Shown here: piece by piece, positions 13,001-23,721 of the stretch | Position numbering within the stretch: the stretch's first letter is position 1 | Layout: every line of letters begins with the position of its first letter | NCBI GenBank assembly: GCA_036927565.1 | Contig: JAYESD010000001.1 | Location: 1,302,001-1,366,000, forward strand | Source: Tuctoria greenei | Taxonomy: Eukaryota > Streptophyta > Magnoliopsida > Poales > Poaceae | Direction: 5' to 3' | Length of the DNA: 64,000 bases | The notes under the pieces: model-generated | What the model was told of the DNA's origin: nothing | Databases searched by the model: none | Seen by the model: only the letters and a program-made list of their open reading frames with translations | Made by a program: the position numbers and the translations under genes

Positions 13001-13162
13001 ATGGCGCCGACCCAGCCCACCGTGCCACCGATGCCTCAGCAGCAAATGCCGATGAATGTAGCGCCACAGATGCAGTACACACTTCAGCAGTCTGGCGTGC
13101 CACCTTTCAGGCCAATGCAGCCGCCTCCTGGAATGCAATTTTTTAACCCACCATCTCAGTGA
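10052..13162 (+). CDS. CID-domain protein (RPRD1/2-like, RNA polymerase II CTD-interacting)
   Basis: Seven exons are assigned: 10052-10127, 11107-11354, 11538-11699, 11789-11945, 12013-12155, 12257-12292 and 12398-13162. All introns are GT-AG and frame is kept throughout, giving about 528 aa. Residues 1-135 form a CTD-interacting domain of the ENTH/VHS superfamily, with landmarks LSKLNNSQQ-like, LSHWCIYHRK, VPFLYLANDILQNSK and WQERRVFG. In RPRD/Rtt103-type proteins this domain binds the Ser2-phosphorylated tail of RNA polymerase II. A predicted coiled coil follows (about 185-285), the usual dimerisation segment of the family. The C-terminal third is Gln/Pro/Met-rich with a polyproline run. 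The role in transcription termination or CTD dephosphorylation is inferred from the family. Intron 1 (979 bp) carries MITEs. The 3' flank starts with a 57-bp minisatellite. Confidence 0.9.
10352..10415. mobile_element. Stowaway MITE, with partial second copy
   Basis: A 64-bp near-perfect hairpin begins CTCCCTCCGTCC and ends with AGAGGGAG. It is flanked by TA on both sides (10350-10351 and 10416-10417), the Tc1/mariner Stowaway signature. Immediately after it (about 10425-10459) lies a second partial 3' arm with the same GCGACAAACTTTC motif ending in GGAGGGAGTA. This suggests a tandem or nested insertion. Both are in intron 1 of the CID gene. Confidence 0.85.
10490..10872. mobile_element. Degenerate TTA-type MITE interrupted by a Stowaway
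   Basis: The right end reads GTGCAGATGGTC followed by TTA, like the element at 1944-2075. The interior shares repeated TACTCTAAA and TTTAGAGTA motifs. The left end is not clear, so the start coordinate is approximate. The Stowaway at 10740-10817 lies inside it. The element is in intron 1 of the CID gene. Confidence 0.5.
10740..10817. mobile_element. Stowaway MITE (78 bp)
   Basis: The inverted repeat runs from CTCCTTCCGTCC to GGAACGAAGGGAG, with TA at 10738-10739 and 10818-10819. The arms contain CTTGTCGTTTTGTAGTTC and its complement, so the element can fold into one long hairpin. It is nested in the degenerate TTA-type MITE of intron 1. Confidence 0.85.
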
Positions 13163-13227
13163 CAGTTTCGGTAGTCCAGGTCTCTTCAAACTGTGACAGT
13201 TTTCGATTTAGCATTGACTGGTACAGA

Positions 13228-13500
13228 GGGTCTGACTGCTTGTAGGGTATACTGTTTGGTTGCTCGTTCCATGATGGTGTTGAGCGGTCTGACTGCTTGT
13301 AGGTTATACTGTTTGGTTGTTCGTTCCATTCTGGTGTTCAGGGGTCTGACTGCTTGTAGGGTATACTGTTTGGTTGCTCGTTTCATGGTGGTGTTGAGGG
13401 GTCTGACTGCTTGTAGGGTATCCTGTTTGGTTGCTCGTTCCGTGATGGTGTTGAGGGGTCTGACTGCTTGTAGTGTATACTGTTTGGCCATGATGGTGAT
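13228..13500 (+). repeat. 57-bp minisatellite, about 4.7 copies, in the 3' UTR of the CID gene
   Basis: The motif TCTGACTGCTTGTAG recurs at 13231, 13288, 13345, 13402 and 13459, exactly every 57 bp. Units differ by only a few substitutions. The last unit is cut short and followed by an ATGGTGATGGTG stretch. Because 57 is divisible by three, the array stays open in two frames, one on each strand, and produces spurious repeat proteins. It begins about 65 bp after the CID gene stop codon and is most likely transcribed as its 3' UTR. Confidence 0.92.
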
Positions 13501-13866
13501 GGTGTAGACTTGTTGTACATGTACTGTACAATGTGAGAAGATACATGTAATGCGGTGAAAGTAACATGGAGATTCAGGAAACTCTTCTCCTCTGCTCGAT
13601 ACATGGAATCGGTAGGACGCATGATCGCTGCCCTGGTTGATAGGTTCGCATATGGAAGGATGGTACAAGTATTGCCGATTTCTATCGATTTTCTTAACTA
13701 CATATGTTCTCGAGAGATGGCACTTGTACCATTTATAGTCAAAACAGAAACATGACTTCAGAACGTGATTTTGTGGGACGAAAAATCGAGTTGATGTGTC
13801 ATGATTCAGATCAAAGTTTATTTTTACTTAAAAAGATAAAATACGTACTACGTTTGTTCTGAAATA

Positions 13867-13946
13867 CTCCCTCCGTCCCAGAAAATTTGTCACTTTGTAG
13901 TTCATTTTTGAACTACAAAGCGACAAACTTTTCGGGACGGAGGAAG
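13867..13946. mobile_element. Stowaway MITE (80 bp)
   Basis: The element begins CTCCCTCCGTCCCAG and ends TCGGGACGGAGGAAG, with TA on both sides (13865-13866 and 13947-13948). The arms pair over almost their whole length. A second, more decayed copy of the same type lies at about 14026-14112, ending GAGGACGGAGTGAGTA. Both fall between the CID gene and the MIC60 gene. Confidence 0.85.
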
Positions 13947-14260
13947 TAATTGTTATTTCATATAAACAAAAAAATTAGAAATGAATTAATGAAGGTTGTC
14001 CTAACGTCAAATAAATTGAAACAAAGAGTATTTTTTTCGTCTTTAAATATTTGTCGTCTTCTAAGTACAAAAATAAATAAGAAGAGGATAAGTATTTGAG
14101 GACGGAGTGAGTACGACTGTATAAAAAAATGAGACAAAATATGTATTTGTTTCGTGTTTCCCAATTTTTTTTACGGTGAGACATTGGTAAAAATTATCCA
14201 ACCTTTAAAATGAAAAAAATATTAGCAAGTCTTGCGACTTACTCCTCCCCTGTTTACCTG

Positions 14261-14485
14261 GGCAATGACTAGTATGCAATCTCATCTATGGTGCAAGCAT
14301 GCAATCATCTACTCCCAACCATTGGATGTTCATTTTAGGGTGGTTGCGTTTTTTCACTTAACTCCCTTCATGTAGTGGAGGGGGTTAAGTGAAAAAACGT
14401 ACCCACCTTAAGATATACATCCAATGGTTGATGATAGATGATTGCATGTTTGCACCATAGATGTGATTGCATACTAGTCATTTCC
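14261..14485. mobile_element. Mutator-like MITE (225 bp hairpin) with 9-bp TSD
   Basis: Long terminal inverted repeats start GGCAATGACTAGTATGCAAT at the left. The right end is the complement with one change near the tip. The flanks are identical 9-mers GTTTACCTG (14252-14260 and 14486-14494), the target-site length of Mutator-like elements. The whole element folds into one hairpin. A related copy is at 33833-34066. It lies about 245 bp upstream of the MIC60 start codon, within its promoter region. Confidence 0.88.
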
Positions 14486-14729
14486 GTTTACCTGAAACAA
14501 TCCCCTGTTCATTCGGGAAGTCGCTCTCCGACGCGCCGCACTCGGCCCCTCTGCCACGGCCTCCGCCTGCTCCTATCCACCGCCTCCTCCTCTTCCCAGC
14601 CGACGCCGCCGTCGCCACCGCGCGGACCGAGGAGGTGAACGTGCTCAGCGATCGAAGCCGCGTCGCTCAACGCGCCTCCGTCTCCTGACCTTCCCCAGGG
14701 GCGGTGGTCTCCACTGCCATCCGCCCGCC

Positions 14730-17700
14730 ATGCTGCGCCGGTAGGGCACTCACTTTGTCGCTCACCCCACCACATTAGGGTTTCGATGCCTAATTCTCGG
14801 GTCTGTCTGCAATTGCAGGTGCGCGCGGGATCTGCGCTCGCTGCGGTCTCTCACGAGGGTCCCCAGACCGATCTCCGGCGAGGTACGCTGTTCCTTTTCC
14901 GTGGGTTGTCAGTTCATCAGGTTTTCTTTTACCAGAGTGTCTGTTATGTTCGAGAATCCGCTGTTCGTGTTAGCTTAGTCTAGTCAGGACACTCCTTAAG
15001 TTGTTAGTTAAGTAGGTTCTTTCACGCTTGGTTAGTTTGGAAAATGCTGCTGGTGCAGGTGATTGTATATGGTAGGCGATGCTAGAGTTTCTGTGTTTTG
15101 AGATTGAAATAGCGAAGCAAGGAATATTTGGAGTAAAATGTTAAGACATGTGCACAAATCTCCTTGTTCTCCAGAATTAGGCGTCAAACTAAATGCAATG
15201 TCCACATGTTGGATATGAATGCAGAATTCCAGATACCAAATTATCAAGCTTATGTTATGTATTGCATGTTTGATTGTTACGGAAGCTATTCCTGTTGATG
15301 GTTTCTTGTAATTGTTCAATGGGCTATACAGACTTGATTTGTCAGTAAGAGTTCTTGTTTTGCATAGACTATATAAATCTTTATTTGCTTAGTTGAGAAA
15401 ATCCTTTTTTTATGGGACTTCCCAACTGTTCCCTGACATTCTTGATTGTTTCGATGTTTATTGATTTCTGGTTTTTCCATTGTTTGTTTCTGTAGGTATT
15501 CTGATTTGAACACTTAAATCTTATGTCGTAACTTCCCATTGAAACTGGAATCATGTCACATGTTGATAAAATTGTTTTTTGATAATCCTAGTAACAATCT
15601 AGTAGTATTTATTTCCTTTGTACCAACTACATGTCTGTATCCTGTTGTTGTTATGTTTCTTCCCTTCAATCGGTGTAATTAAGTACTTTTTTTAGTTAGT
15701 ACTTAGTACATGTTTTCAGCAGCAATGACCAAACAACATATCTATCAGGTTCAGAGCCCATCATTCCTTAGATCCAGAAGTAAGTCGACAAACACATCTC
15801 AAAAGAGTTCAGCACAGAACACTGTCCCTGGACCCCAAGAAAAACCTTCCAAGTCAGAAAGCAATGTTTCAAAGCTTGTGCTTGGAACTTTGGTTGTTGG
15901 TGCTGCAACTATGGGTGCTTATCAAGCTGGCTTTATAGACCTTCAATTTAAGGATATAAAATTGCCTTTTAGCACTAAGAAGCAAGATGATATAAAGATG
16001 AACGAAGATCTGAAGGCTCCTTCTGAAGAAACGATTGAGCAGAAGCAAGTCATGTTGGAACCAAACATTGCAATTGTTCAAGAAACTGATAAGGAGACTC
16101 ATGCTCCAAAGAATCTTCCAGACGAAGTAGCGAGGATACCAGGGATTCCAACTGGTAGAGAGCAGTCTATTCCTGCAGAAGAAAAGAAAGCAGATGCTGT
16201 AGACCAGGACACACATTCAGTTCCAGAGGAGCATGGATCTGATATGAAGCTACCATCTCATGATGTTCCAGCTGTTGAGGTAAAGCCGCTTGTTATTGAT
16301 GATAAGGTAACTAACAAATCTACTTATAAAGAACGAACGGACAAGACCGACAGCATGGTTCCTCCAATACAATCAAGCCCAACAACAGTTGGTCCTCACC
16401 ATGATTCCCTTGCAGTTGCTGATGAACCAAAGGTCAGAATTCTTTATGTCATTGTAGGCATGCTGGTTGCACTCTTAAACCCTTTGGACTGGCCTGGCTT
16501 TGAGTTATAAACTGTCAACTTACACTATCAGAGTTCTTTATCCCTGTGAAATCACGCACAATTCAGCCTTCCTTGCACTGCGCAAGCTACTCATTTGTTT
16601 CACCTCATCATTTCAGCAGCTAACCAATAGTAATTCCCATGTACAATAGAATTGGGGAAGCTTCCTTTTGTGTGTGTGTGTTGATCAATGAATGTGATTC
16701 TAATTATTGAGTTTGAGAGAGCCAGAGAGGAACATTTGTCTTATTGAATTAATCCGTGTCTGTAGGATTCCTCTGGGGCTGATGCCGTTGAACATAAGCC
16801 TCTTGCTATGACATATTTACTACAAGATGAACATGATGTTTCTAAGGACGAGGTAAGTTTTTGCATCCTAGAGAACTGAACTATAGACATATTGATGAAA
16901 CTGAACCTTACATAATTTCTTTCACGTTTATTTTGGCTGACAAGTCTTTTGTTACCTTTTGTATGCAAAGAAGCAGAGTGCTAAGGATACAAAAAACGAC
17001 AACATTGTTCGTGAAAAAACTTCTGGTGATGGAAAAATACTACTTGATATCATAGAAGCTATCCATGCAGCTGAAAAAAAGCAGGCAGAAACCGATGCTT
17101 ATATGTTTTCAGAAGAGAAAAGGAAGTTGAAGGTGTGTCTTTCATTTCCATTTTATGTTTGCTTTATTATGGTCTTTATTTCCTGCCAATATAAAAAAAA
17201 CATAGTTGCTTTTGTGATGTATTCCTCATTTCCTTGTATTGAACTTCTACATTTGTAATGTATCTTCTAAACCCCTTTAACCACTTCTAAGAGTAGATGT
17301 GCATGTGAATACTTGACAGGACTATACTAAACTATATTGTGTAATTGTGTTCTGTTTTGTTTCTTAGGAGAAATATGAACAGGAACTAAAGGACACCAGG
17401 GCCCGTGAGCTGATGTATGCAGAGGAGGCAGCAATTCTGGATAAAGTATGAGGCAGGCATTATTTCCTAGCTTATTATATTATACCTTCCAGTCTGTTTT
17501 TGTTCCCTAGTACGTGTCCATAATCTCCAAAACATACAAATTATTCGAGTACCTTACATTTGTTCAATAGAACAATAAAAAAATGACCACATAAATATTT
17601 TATGGCAATGTGATGGTATATAATAACTGAAAGTATGTATCATGCTGCATGCTTACTCGTACAAGTACTTTTAGAGATTGAAATGTTAGTCACCAAAGTT

Positions 17701-20282
17701 GGGAGGGAGTAGTACTTGTAAGTTATTGTTTACCGATTTCATTTGGAAATTATACACTTATGGTTAGATCTAAAATGCTGAAACACCTATCTTCTAGAGT
17801 CTAGACTGATATCTCTTCTTGTTGCAACTTGCATTTGGTCTGGTATGAAATTGATGGTACTATCACTTGCAATGTTTCGATTATCTTGTTCTTGTTTTCA
17901 GGAGTTGAAGAAAGAGAAAACGAAGCATGCTTCTGTGGTAAAGGAACTTCAAGAAAAAGCTGAACAAAAACTGCGGGATGAGCTGCACATGAAGGTCAGT
18001 TGGTTTTGTTCTCTATATATCATAAATTGTTTATTCTATTTGTTTTAATTCATTGACCAACATTTGTGCTGCTATAACAGGAGGAGGAAACAGGCCAACA
18101 AATAGAGAAGGTCCAAGAGTTATCAAAAGCTGAACTGGCTGCGGCTGTTGCAAAAGAGAAAGCATACCAGCTTGAACAGATTGCTGAAGCAAATCTCAAT
18201 GTAAGGGCTTATAGATTTTTTCTTTCATGGTTTGTGGTGTTTTAAAGGGCTGTTAGGGATCTGTTTGCTGTCTTCGTTACATCTCTCAAATTTGCCATGA
18301 CACCTTTGTCATGCAAAGTGGACTGGCTACCTTGGATGCATTACTGGTCCCTTTAGTGACCCCTATTTCAATCACTACAAATAAAGGGCATGCATTCTTT
18401 GAATTCAAATTGTTATAGTTCCCAGTAAGTAACACTTCACTCCTTGGTGCTTTACTAGGGTATTGTTTGGAAGCTTCTATTTGTAATTTTCCTTAAGCCG
18501 ATATAAATTCTGCGGGTGGAAGCAGCAAATAATTGGACATATTATTATAGTAGGTTTACTTTGGTTCGTCTGTGTGGTGCCCCTATACTACTAATTAGGT
18601 TTAAAATTTGGGATTGTTTCTAGTTGTCATAATTTATGGTCTTGAACTCTGGATTATGATCAATTCATGCTCTTCCTCGGCAAAACATACCATGTTATTT
18701 GGATTATCACTCAAACAGCTTCTTATAACGTTCCAATTTGTGATCTCTGTTGTTCTGCCAGTAGACATACCTTTAATTTCCATGAAAACGTGTTATGCAG
18801 AATTTCAGGTTGCTCGTTATGCTTATAGCCTCTTTTGTGTTTCTGTTTCAGGTAGACGCGCTGTGTATGGCATTCTATGCACGATCTGAAGAAGCTAGGC
18901 AGAGTCATTCTGTTCATAAACTTGCTCTGGTAAGTAACTTTGAATCCATTTATATGCTTGCTTCATGTTCTCTGGCTATTGAAAGTTTAATTATCACCTT
19001 GTCATCTTTCCGATTTCTCAATGACAAAATTTTAATTTTTCTTGTAGGGCACCCTTGCTTTGGAACAAGTTTTATCCAGCGGATCACCAATCCGGTCAGA
19101 GGTGGAACTATTACGGAAATCTCTCGAAGGCATTGACAAAGATTCACTGTTAGAACTGGCTCTTTCGTCGCTTCCAGAAGATGTCTTAGACTATGGATCA
19201 GATACCCGGATGGCATTGAAACAAAAGGTATGTTCGTTACAATGCAACACATGAGTGCATATGTCCATATCTTATTCAGGATGTGATGCACTACCGTTTA
19301 CTATCGAGTTAATTTTGTTTAAGAGAGTTGCATGGATCATTATTCTGGATGGACTATATAAAATTTACCTATAGCTGCTATTTCAAACATTTTGGGTGTT
19401 AACCCTGTCTTATTATGAATCAATGTATTGTTGGAACAGGAGTCAGAGCGAACCTCTGAAACCTGGCCATGGTTATAAACTTATCAGGCTAGGTTTTTGT
19501 TTTCTGAATCTCGAGTTCCTGACTGATAATAAAATTGGAAACCACTTTGGGTGCTGGAAACTGGGATATTGCCTAGGTTTCTGAACTTTGCCTTGTATGC
19601 TTAGTGAGAAAAATCGGCTTGACTCTCTAATGACTGAAAATCTGATTGACTGGTATTTTGTTTGTTGCAGTTCAACTCTTTGAAGGAGACAATCAGACAT
19701 TTCAGCCTTATACCAGCAGGCGGTAGTGGAATCCTGACTCATGCTGTTGCTCGTGTTGCTTCTTCCCTCAAGGTTAATGTCAAAACAAGTATTTGTCAAA
19801 CTAAAACGCGGATGAACTGATTTTGATGTACATGTAAATAGTTTTTTTTTTAAAAAAATGTTCTGAATTTTCTGAACTGAGCACTGGCCGTTTACTTCTA
19901 ATGGTGATGAAACCAGTAACATTAGTAAGGACAAGGACTATATTATCTCAGCAATTGTAGTAGTCCTAGTTAGAAATTGCTGATCTTAATCCCTATCGTG
20001 GTGAGTTCTCAGATTTCAAACCGAGTTTGTAATCCTTCCATTTGTTTTCAGGTTAAAGAGGACACATCAGGAGATGGTATCGAGTCTCTTATAAACAGAG
20101 TGGAGTGCTTGATTGTGGATGGGGACTTGAGTACAGCAGCCGATACCCTTGAAGGAGGTTTACATGGAAGCGAAGCGGAGGAAATCGCCACCGAGTGGGT
20201 GAAGCAGGCAAGGAAACGCGCTGTTGCAGAGCAGACGCTTAGGCTCCTACACGCCTGTGCTTCTTCCATCACATTCTCGTGA
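14730..20282 (+). CDS. MIC60: MICOS complex subunit MIC60 (mitofilin)
   Basis: Twelve coding exons: 14730-14740, 14819-14882, 15749-16432, 16766-16852, 16971-17132, 17368-17445, 17902-17994, 18081-18200, 18852-18929, 19048-19227, 19671-19772 and 20052-20282. The product is about 629 aa. Frame is kept across all junctions, and from exon 2 on every intron is phase 0. The N-terminus MLRRCARDLRSLRSL is an Arg-rich mitochondrial presequence. One membrane segment follows at about 67-88 (KLVLGTLVVGAATMGAYQAG). A long Lys/Glu coiled coil spans exons 5-8, and a C-terminal mitofilin domain spans exons 9-12. MIC60 sits in the inner membrane, holds crista junctions open and contacts outer-membrane partners. 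Exon 5 has an AAG-AAG-CAG stretch at its acceptor, so alternative acceptors 3 bp apart are possible. The gene converges on the nuclease gene. Confidence 0.93.
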
Positions 20283-21017
20283 TTTTGGCTTTTCTTAGTA
20301 TTTTGTTCGATGAGATTGCCGGTTTCAATACTCTGTCCGGCCGCTGCACATTTTTTCCCCAGACCATGGCGCAAATGCATGGATGGTGAACGAGACAGTG
20401 AGGTAATTCCTCATCTTTTTATTCATTTTTAATTAAAAGGCGACAAGTATTTGAGAACGAAAGGAGTACTACAGAACCACTCAACTGTTTTCTTGTAAAC
20501 AAAGCTAATAAGTGTTGCACTGTAGCTACTTGATTTCTGATGTTTACGTCGCCAGTTAAATTCCGTATGGAGCTGCCATTTCCAAGCAAAAAAAGTTTAA
20601 CTCTGGCGCCGTTGTTTTGTTTTGTTTGTTTCACCGGTTCTCGTGGAGGAGTCTGGGATGTGAGCCATGTAAAACTTCTAGAATATCCAATCATATGCTG
20701 CTTCCACCCGCAGGGGGTCACTGGCTTAATGAAAATTACAAATACAAGCTTCTAAACAATCAGAGCGAGTAATATGGAAGTAGTAAAGCACCGTCTATCA
20801 CTACTAAACACTCGTGTCACGTCAGCAGCACCATCAATATAATATAAATAATTGATTGATCTCCATACAGGCTTAACGAACATGGATGCAATTCAAATAC
20901 TGTAGAAACAGCACACGACCTCTACATTACAACATTTATTTGTACACATAACATCAACGCGGTTCAGTCTGGACTGCTGAATGTAACACCACCATCAGTT
21001 CAGGTTCAGATTCAGGT
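20283..21017. other. Convergent 3' flanks of MIC60 and the nuclease gene
   Basis: This 735-bp stretch separates two stop codons that face each other. It should hold both 3' UTRs. A CGACAAGTATTTGAGAACG-like motif at about 20441-20468 ending in AGGAGTA looks like one arm of a Stowaway element. Immediately downstream of the nuclease stop codon there is a short run of repeated GGTTCA hexamers (about 21000-21022, + strand). No further gene is seen. Confidence 0.5.
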
Positions 21018-21391
21018 TCAGGTTGGCGGTGCTACGTCGTGGTTACGGCGGTGCGCGCCGAAGATCCGGTTGAGGAACATGGCCAGCCTCACTCCCCCTT
21101 GCGCGATCCGTCGCGACACGATCGGAAGCCTTGAATCGAAGTAGTCGTCTGCGAGTGACACACGACATGGCATCATCGGTCGTCAGGTTCAGAGATGAAC
21201 ATGCCGAAGAAATGAGTCGCATCCAAAGCAGCAGATCAGCTTACCGGACAGCGTTTCCCCTTCGTGGGCGCCGTTGTAAGCCCATTTGCACGCCAATCCT
21301 ATGCTCTCTGTCGCGTACCTGTCGCGTCAAGATTGTGAGCGTGTTGCCGAAACTCTGAAGCAAGCAACATCTTGTTGCCTGTGTAATTTGA

Positions 21392-21488
<97 letters not shown>

Positions 21489-22970
21489 ACTTCAGAGTTC
21501 ACTAACTTGGTCGGGCAAGATCCGAGGTCCTCGCAGTCTGCCCAAGATGATACGTCATCAGACCATGCGCCCTGAATGAGACATTGATGTGAGAATGTAT
21601 ATAAGTAACTTTTTGTTTATTAAGCCCATTTGGAACGTCGACGGGAACTACACAATTTCTCCAGAAAAAAAAAATCAACGGAAATTTGGCTTGGTTTCAG
21701 TGTCACTGTCGTGTACCTTTGTGAAATTGTGCTCGAGCTGCTTCCGGAAGACGTCCATGTCCTTGCCGTAGAGCTTGTCGATGGCTGTCAGTATGATCTC
21801 CCTGTCCCACACCTGGATAAGATCCATACAAACATTGATTCATCACAGATTAATTAAGCACGGTGGTGGTGGTGGCAGATTGCTACATGCAGTAAGTATG
21901 TGCTAAGGATACATAGGGAAGTCCATTAATTACGTGATGAAGGTTGGATTTGTGCCTGAACCAGCGCAGGTCGATCGTGTTTCCGCCTAGGTCGCTAGTG
22001 AACCCCACGTGCATCGGCTGCATGGACGGCGTAGGGGGATTAGCAAATTGATCCTCACGAGAAACTGCGCATGACAGTAAAATTTACCTGATGAACATCT
22101 CCCATGAAGTGTGACAAGAACAGAAGGGCTTCAGTCAAGTTGTCTGCATGCGTTGCGATCGGGAAAAAAACAAGATGAACAGTGGTCAGAGGATATGCAG
22201 AGACGCAGGGGGCGTTTCTTGAATTCACCAACACCTGTGCTAGCTGCTTACTTACATCTCCGGTCAGCGCTGCCGTGCTTGTAGTGCAGCAGCTGGGACG
22301 TGAAGTTGGCGATGGCGCCTGCGACGCACATGTCCTTGGCGCCGTCGGGGCCGTGGCAATCCCCTGGTGGCCATGGCATCGCAAAATATAGGTATATGAG
22401 ACGCTTCTGTTTCAATCTAGTACTCCATCCAGCGATGATAATTCAGGAACAGCATCTGCCGCCACCAAATTAATGTGCATGAGATCGAACATACTTGAGT
22501 AGACAAAGCTGCAGGCCTTGTCCGGCGTGTCGATGAAGTGCAGCGGGCTTGTCCACCTGTACTTGTACCAGTGCCTGACCTGGTCCGGCCAGACGCAGAG
22601 CGCCGACAGGTCGCCGTCCACGTCGCCCGGCAGGAGGTTCCTCACGGCGTGCGCGGCGTCGGGCTCCAGTAGGCCCTGCAACAATATCATTCCAGTGGAA
22701 CAACCATGCTTCAGCTAGCTCGACGACCTGCATGCAGGCTTCATCCGACGACGAGATGGACATGAACGGGGACGAAAATGACCCGATCGATTTACGTACC
22801 TGCGCGATTTGGCATGTGAGCATGTGCCCCTCTTTGCTCCAGGATTGAACCACCGGCGGCGCCGAAGCGAGAACCAACCCAAGCACCACCACGGCTTGCA
22901 CGAACGACGAGACGGCCAGACGACGCTTCCCTTCGCCGCCGCCGGAGGCCATTGAGCTCGACGGCGGCAT
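21018..22970 (-). CDS. S1/P1-type zinc-dependent nuclease (plant endonuclease)
   Basis: Nine exons on the minus strand: 22970-22800, 22675-22495, 22363-22256, 22143-22088, 22017-21934, 21812-21717, 21571-21507, 21318-21245 and 21148-21018. The product is about 321 aa. A signal peptide of about 42 residues ends before WSKEGH; in this family the mature N-terminal Trp and the nearby His bind zinc. Other landmarks are LHFIDTPD, SHFMGDVHQPMHVGF, DLGGNTI, NLHHVWD and a Cys-rich segment with WSDDV. These secreted or vacuolar enzymes cut single-stranded DNA and RNA at acidic pH and act in programmed cell death and nucleotide salvage. The Met at 22952 is an alternative start. Exons 7 and 8 are short and lie on either side of the AT microsatellite; they are supported by matching phases (2 then 1) and family motifs. 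The residue set looks catalytically complete. Confidence 0.9.
21394..21486. repeat. (AT)n microsatellite, 93 bp
   Basis: An uninterrupted AT dinucleotide array of about 46 units. It lies in the short intron between exons 7 and 8 of the nuclease gene, where it makes up about half of the intron. Arrays of this length are usually highly polymorphic. Confidence 0.97.
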
Positions 22971-23513
22971 TGTTGCTCAGGCTGTACCTAACAACGGTCG
23001 CTTCTTCGCAGCTTCAGATCCTTTTCATCTATCAGAGATGAGCCAATGATGCCTTGACGCCGCGACACGGGCAGCGATATATACTAGCTACTAGCACGTA
23101 CGTCCAAGTATCTCTCGATATAGCATAACAGGGCAGAGCAGAGCAGGAGCAGGGGGAAAGTGGAAGGCAAGGAAACCACGGTTGAGTGCAAGCATCGTGT
23201 TTCGTCGTCTTGTTCGAGTTGCAATTGGTGGTGCTCGCCATGCTTGTGTTGCTTTGCTTAGCATCATCGATTCCCAAGTTGCATGCTGACTGGCCGGTGG
23301 CGTCTCGTCTTTCCGCGAGACGAACGAGTGCTTCGGTTGCGTTATCTTCTTCACGGTTCTTCCATATCTGGCTAAGGTGGTCGAAGCAACAGGGACAGGA
23401 CGAATCCATGGTGCCTGATGCTGGAAGCATTTGCCATTTCCACAGTGTGACGTGCACGTCCACGCAAGTCAAAAGCTAGCTACCAAATACCGGGCCACTC
23501 CAGGAGCAATCCG

Positions 23514-23579
23514 CTTTGGGCTCCGCCCATATGGTGGAGGGGGGAAGGATTGATGGGCCGATCCTAAAGCGGGTTGCTC
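23514..23579. repeat. Short inverted repeat (66 bp)
   Basis: The arms are GAGCAATCCGCTTTGGG and CCTAAAGCGGGTTGCTC, an imperfect 17-bp palindrome around a GC-rich loop. It lies in the region between the nuclease 5' end and the PLP-enzyme gene (divergent promoters). No clear target-site duplication is visible, so it may be a MITE relic or a chance hairpin. Confidence 0.5.
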
Positions 23580-23721
23580 TATATGGGCCGGGCCAGCCAG
23601 ATCACCTAACGTTGGGTTGGGTTGGGCTGGAGGAGTGAAATTGGTCCAGCCACCGCCCACTGCGCGGGCGACGCGGATAACTTGTCCGAGCGCTCGGTTG
23701 CCGCTGACGCACGCCGAGGCG

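Noticed and set aside
13228..13500. Possible CRISPR-like array
   Set aside because: The whole 57-bp unit is conserved with no unique spacers, and the host is a plant nuclear genome; it is a minisatellite.
13186..13668. 160-codon minus-strand frame with 19-residue repeats
   Set aside because: The repeats are the 57-bp minisatellite read in an open frame; no start context, splice sites or homology support it.
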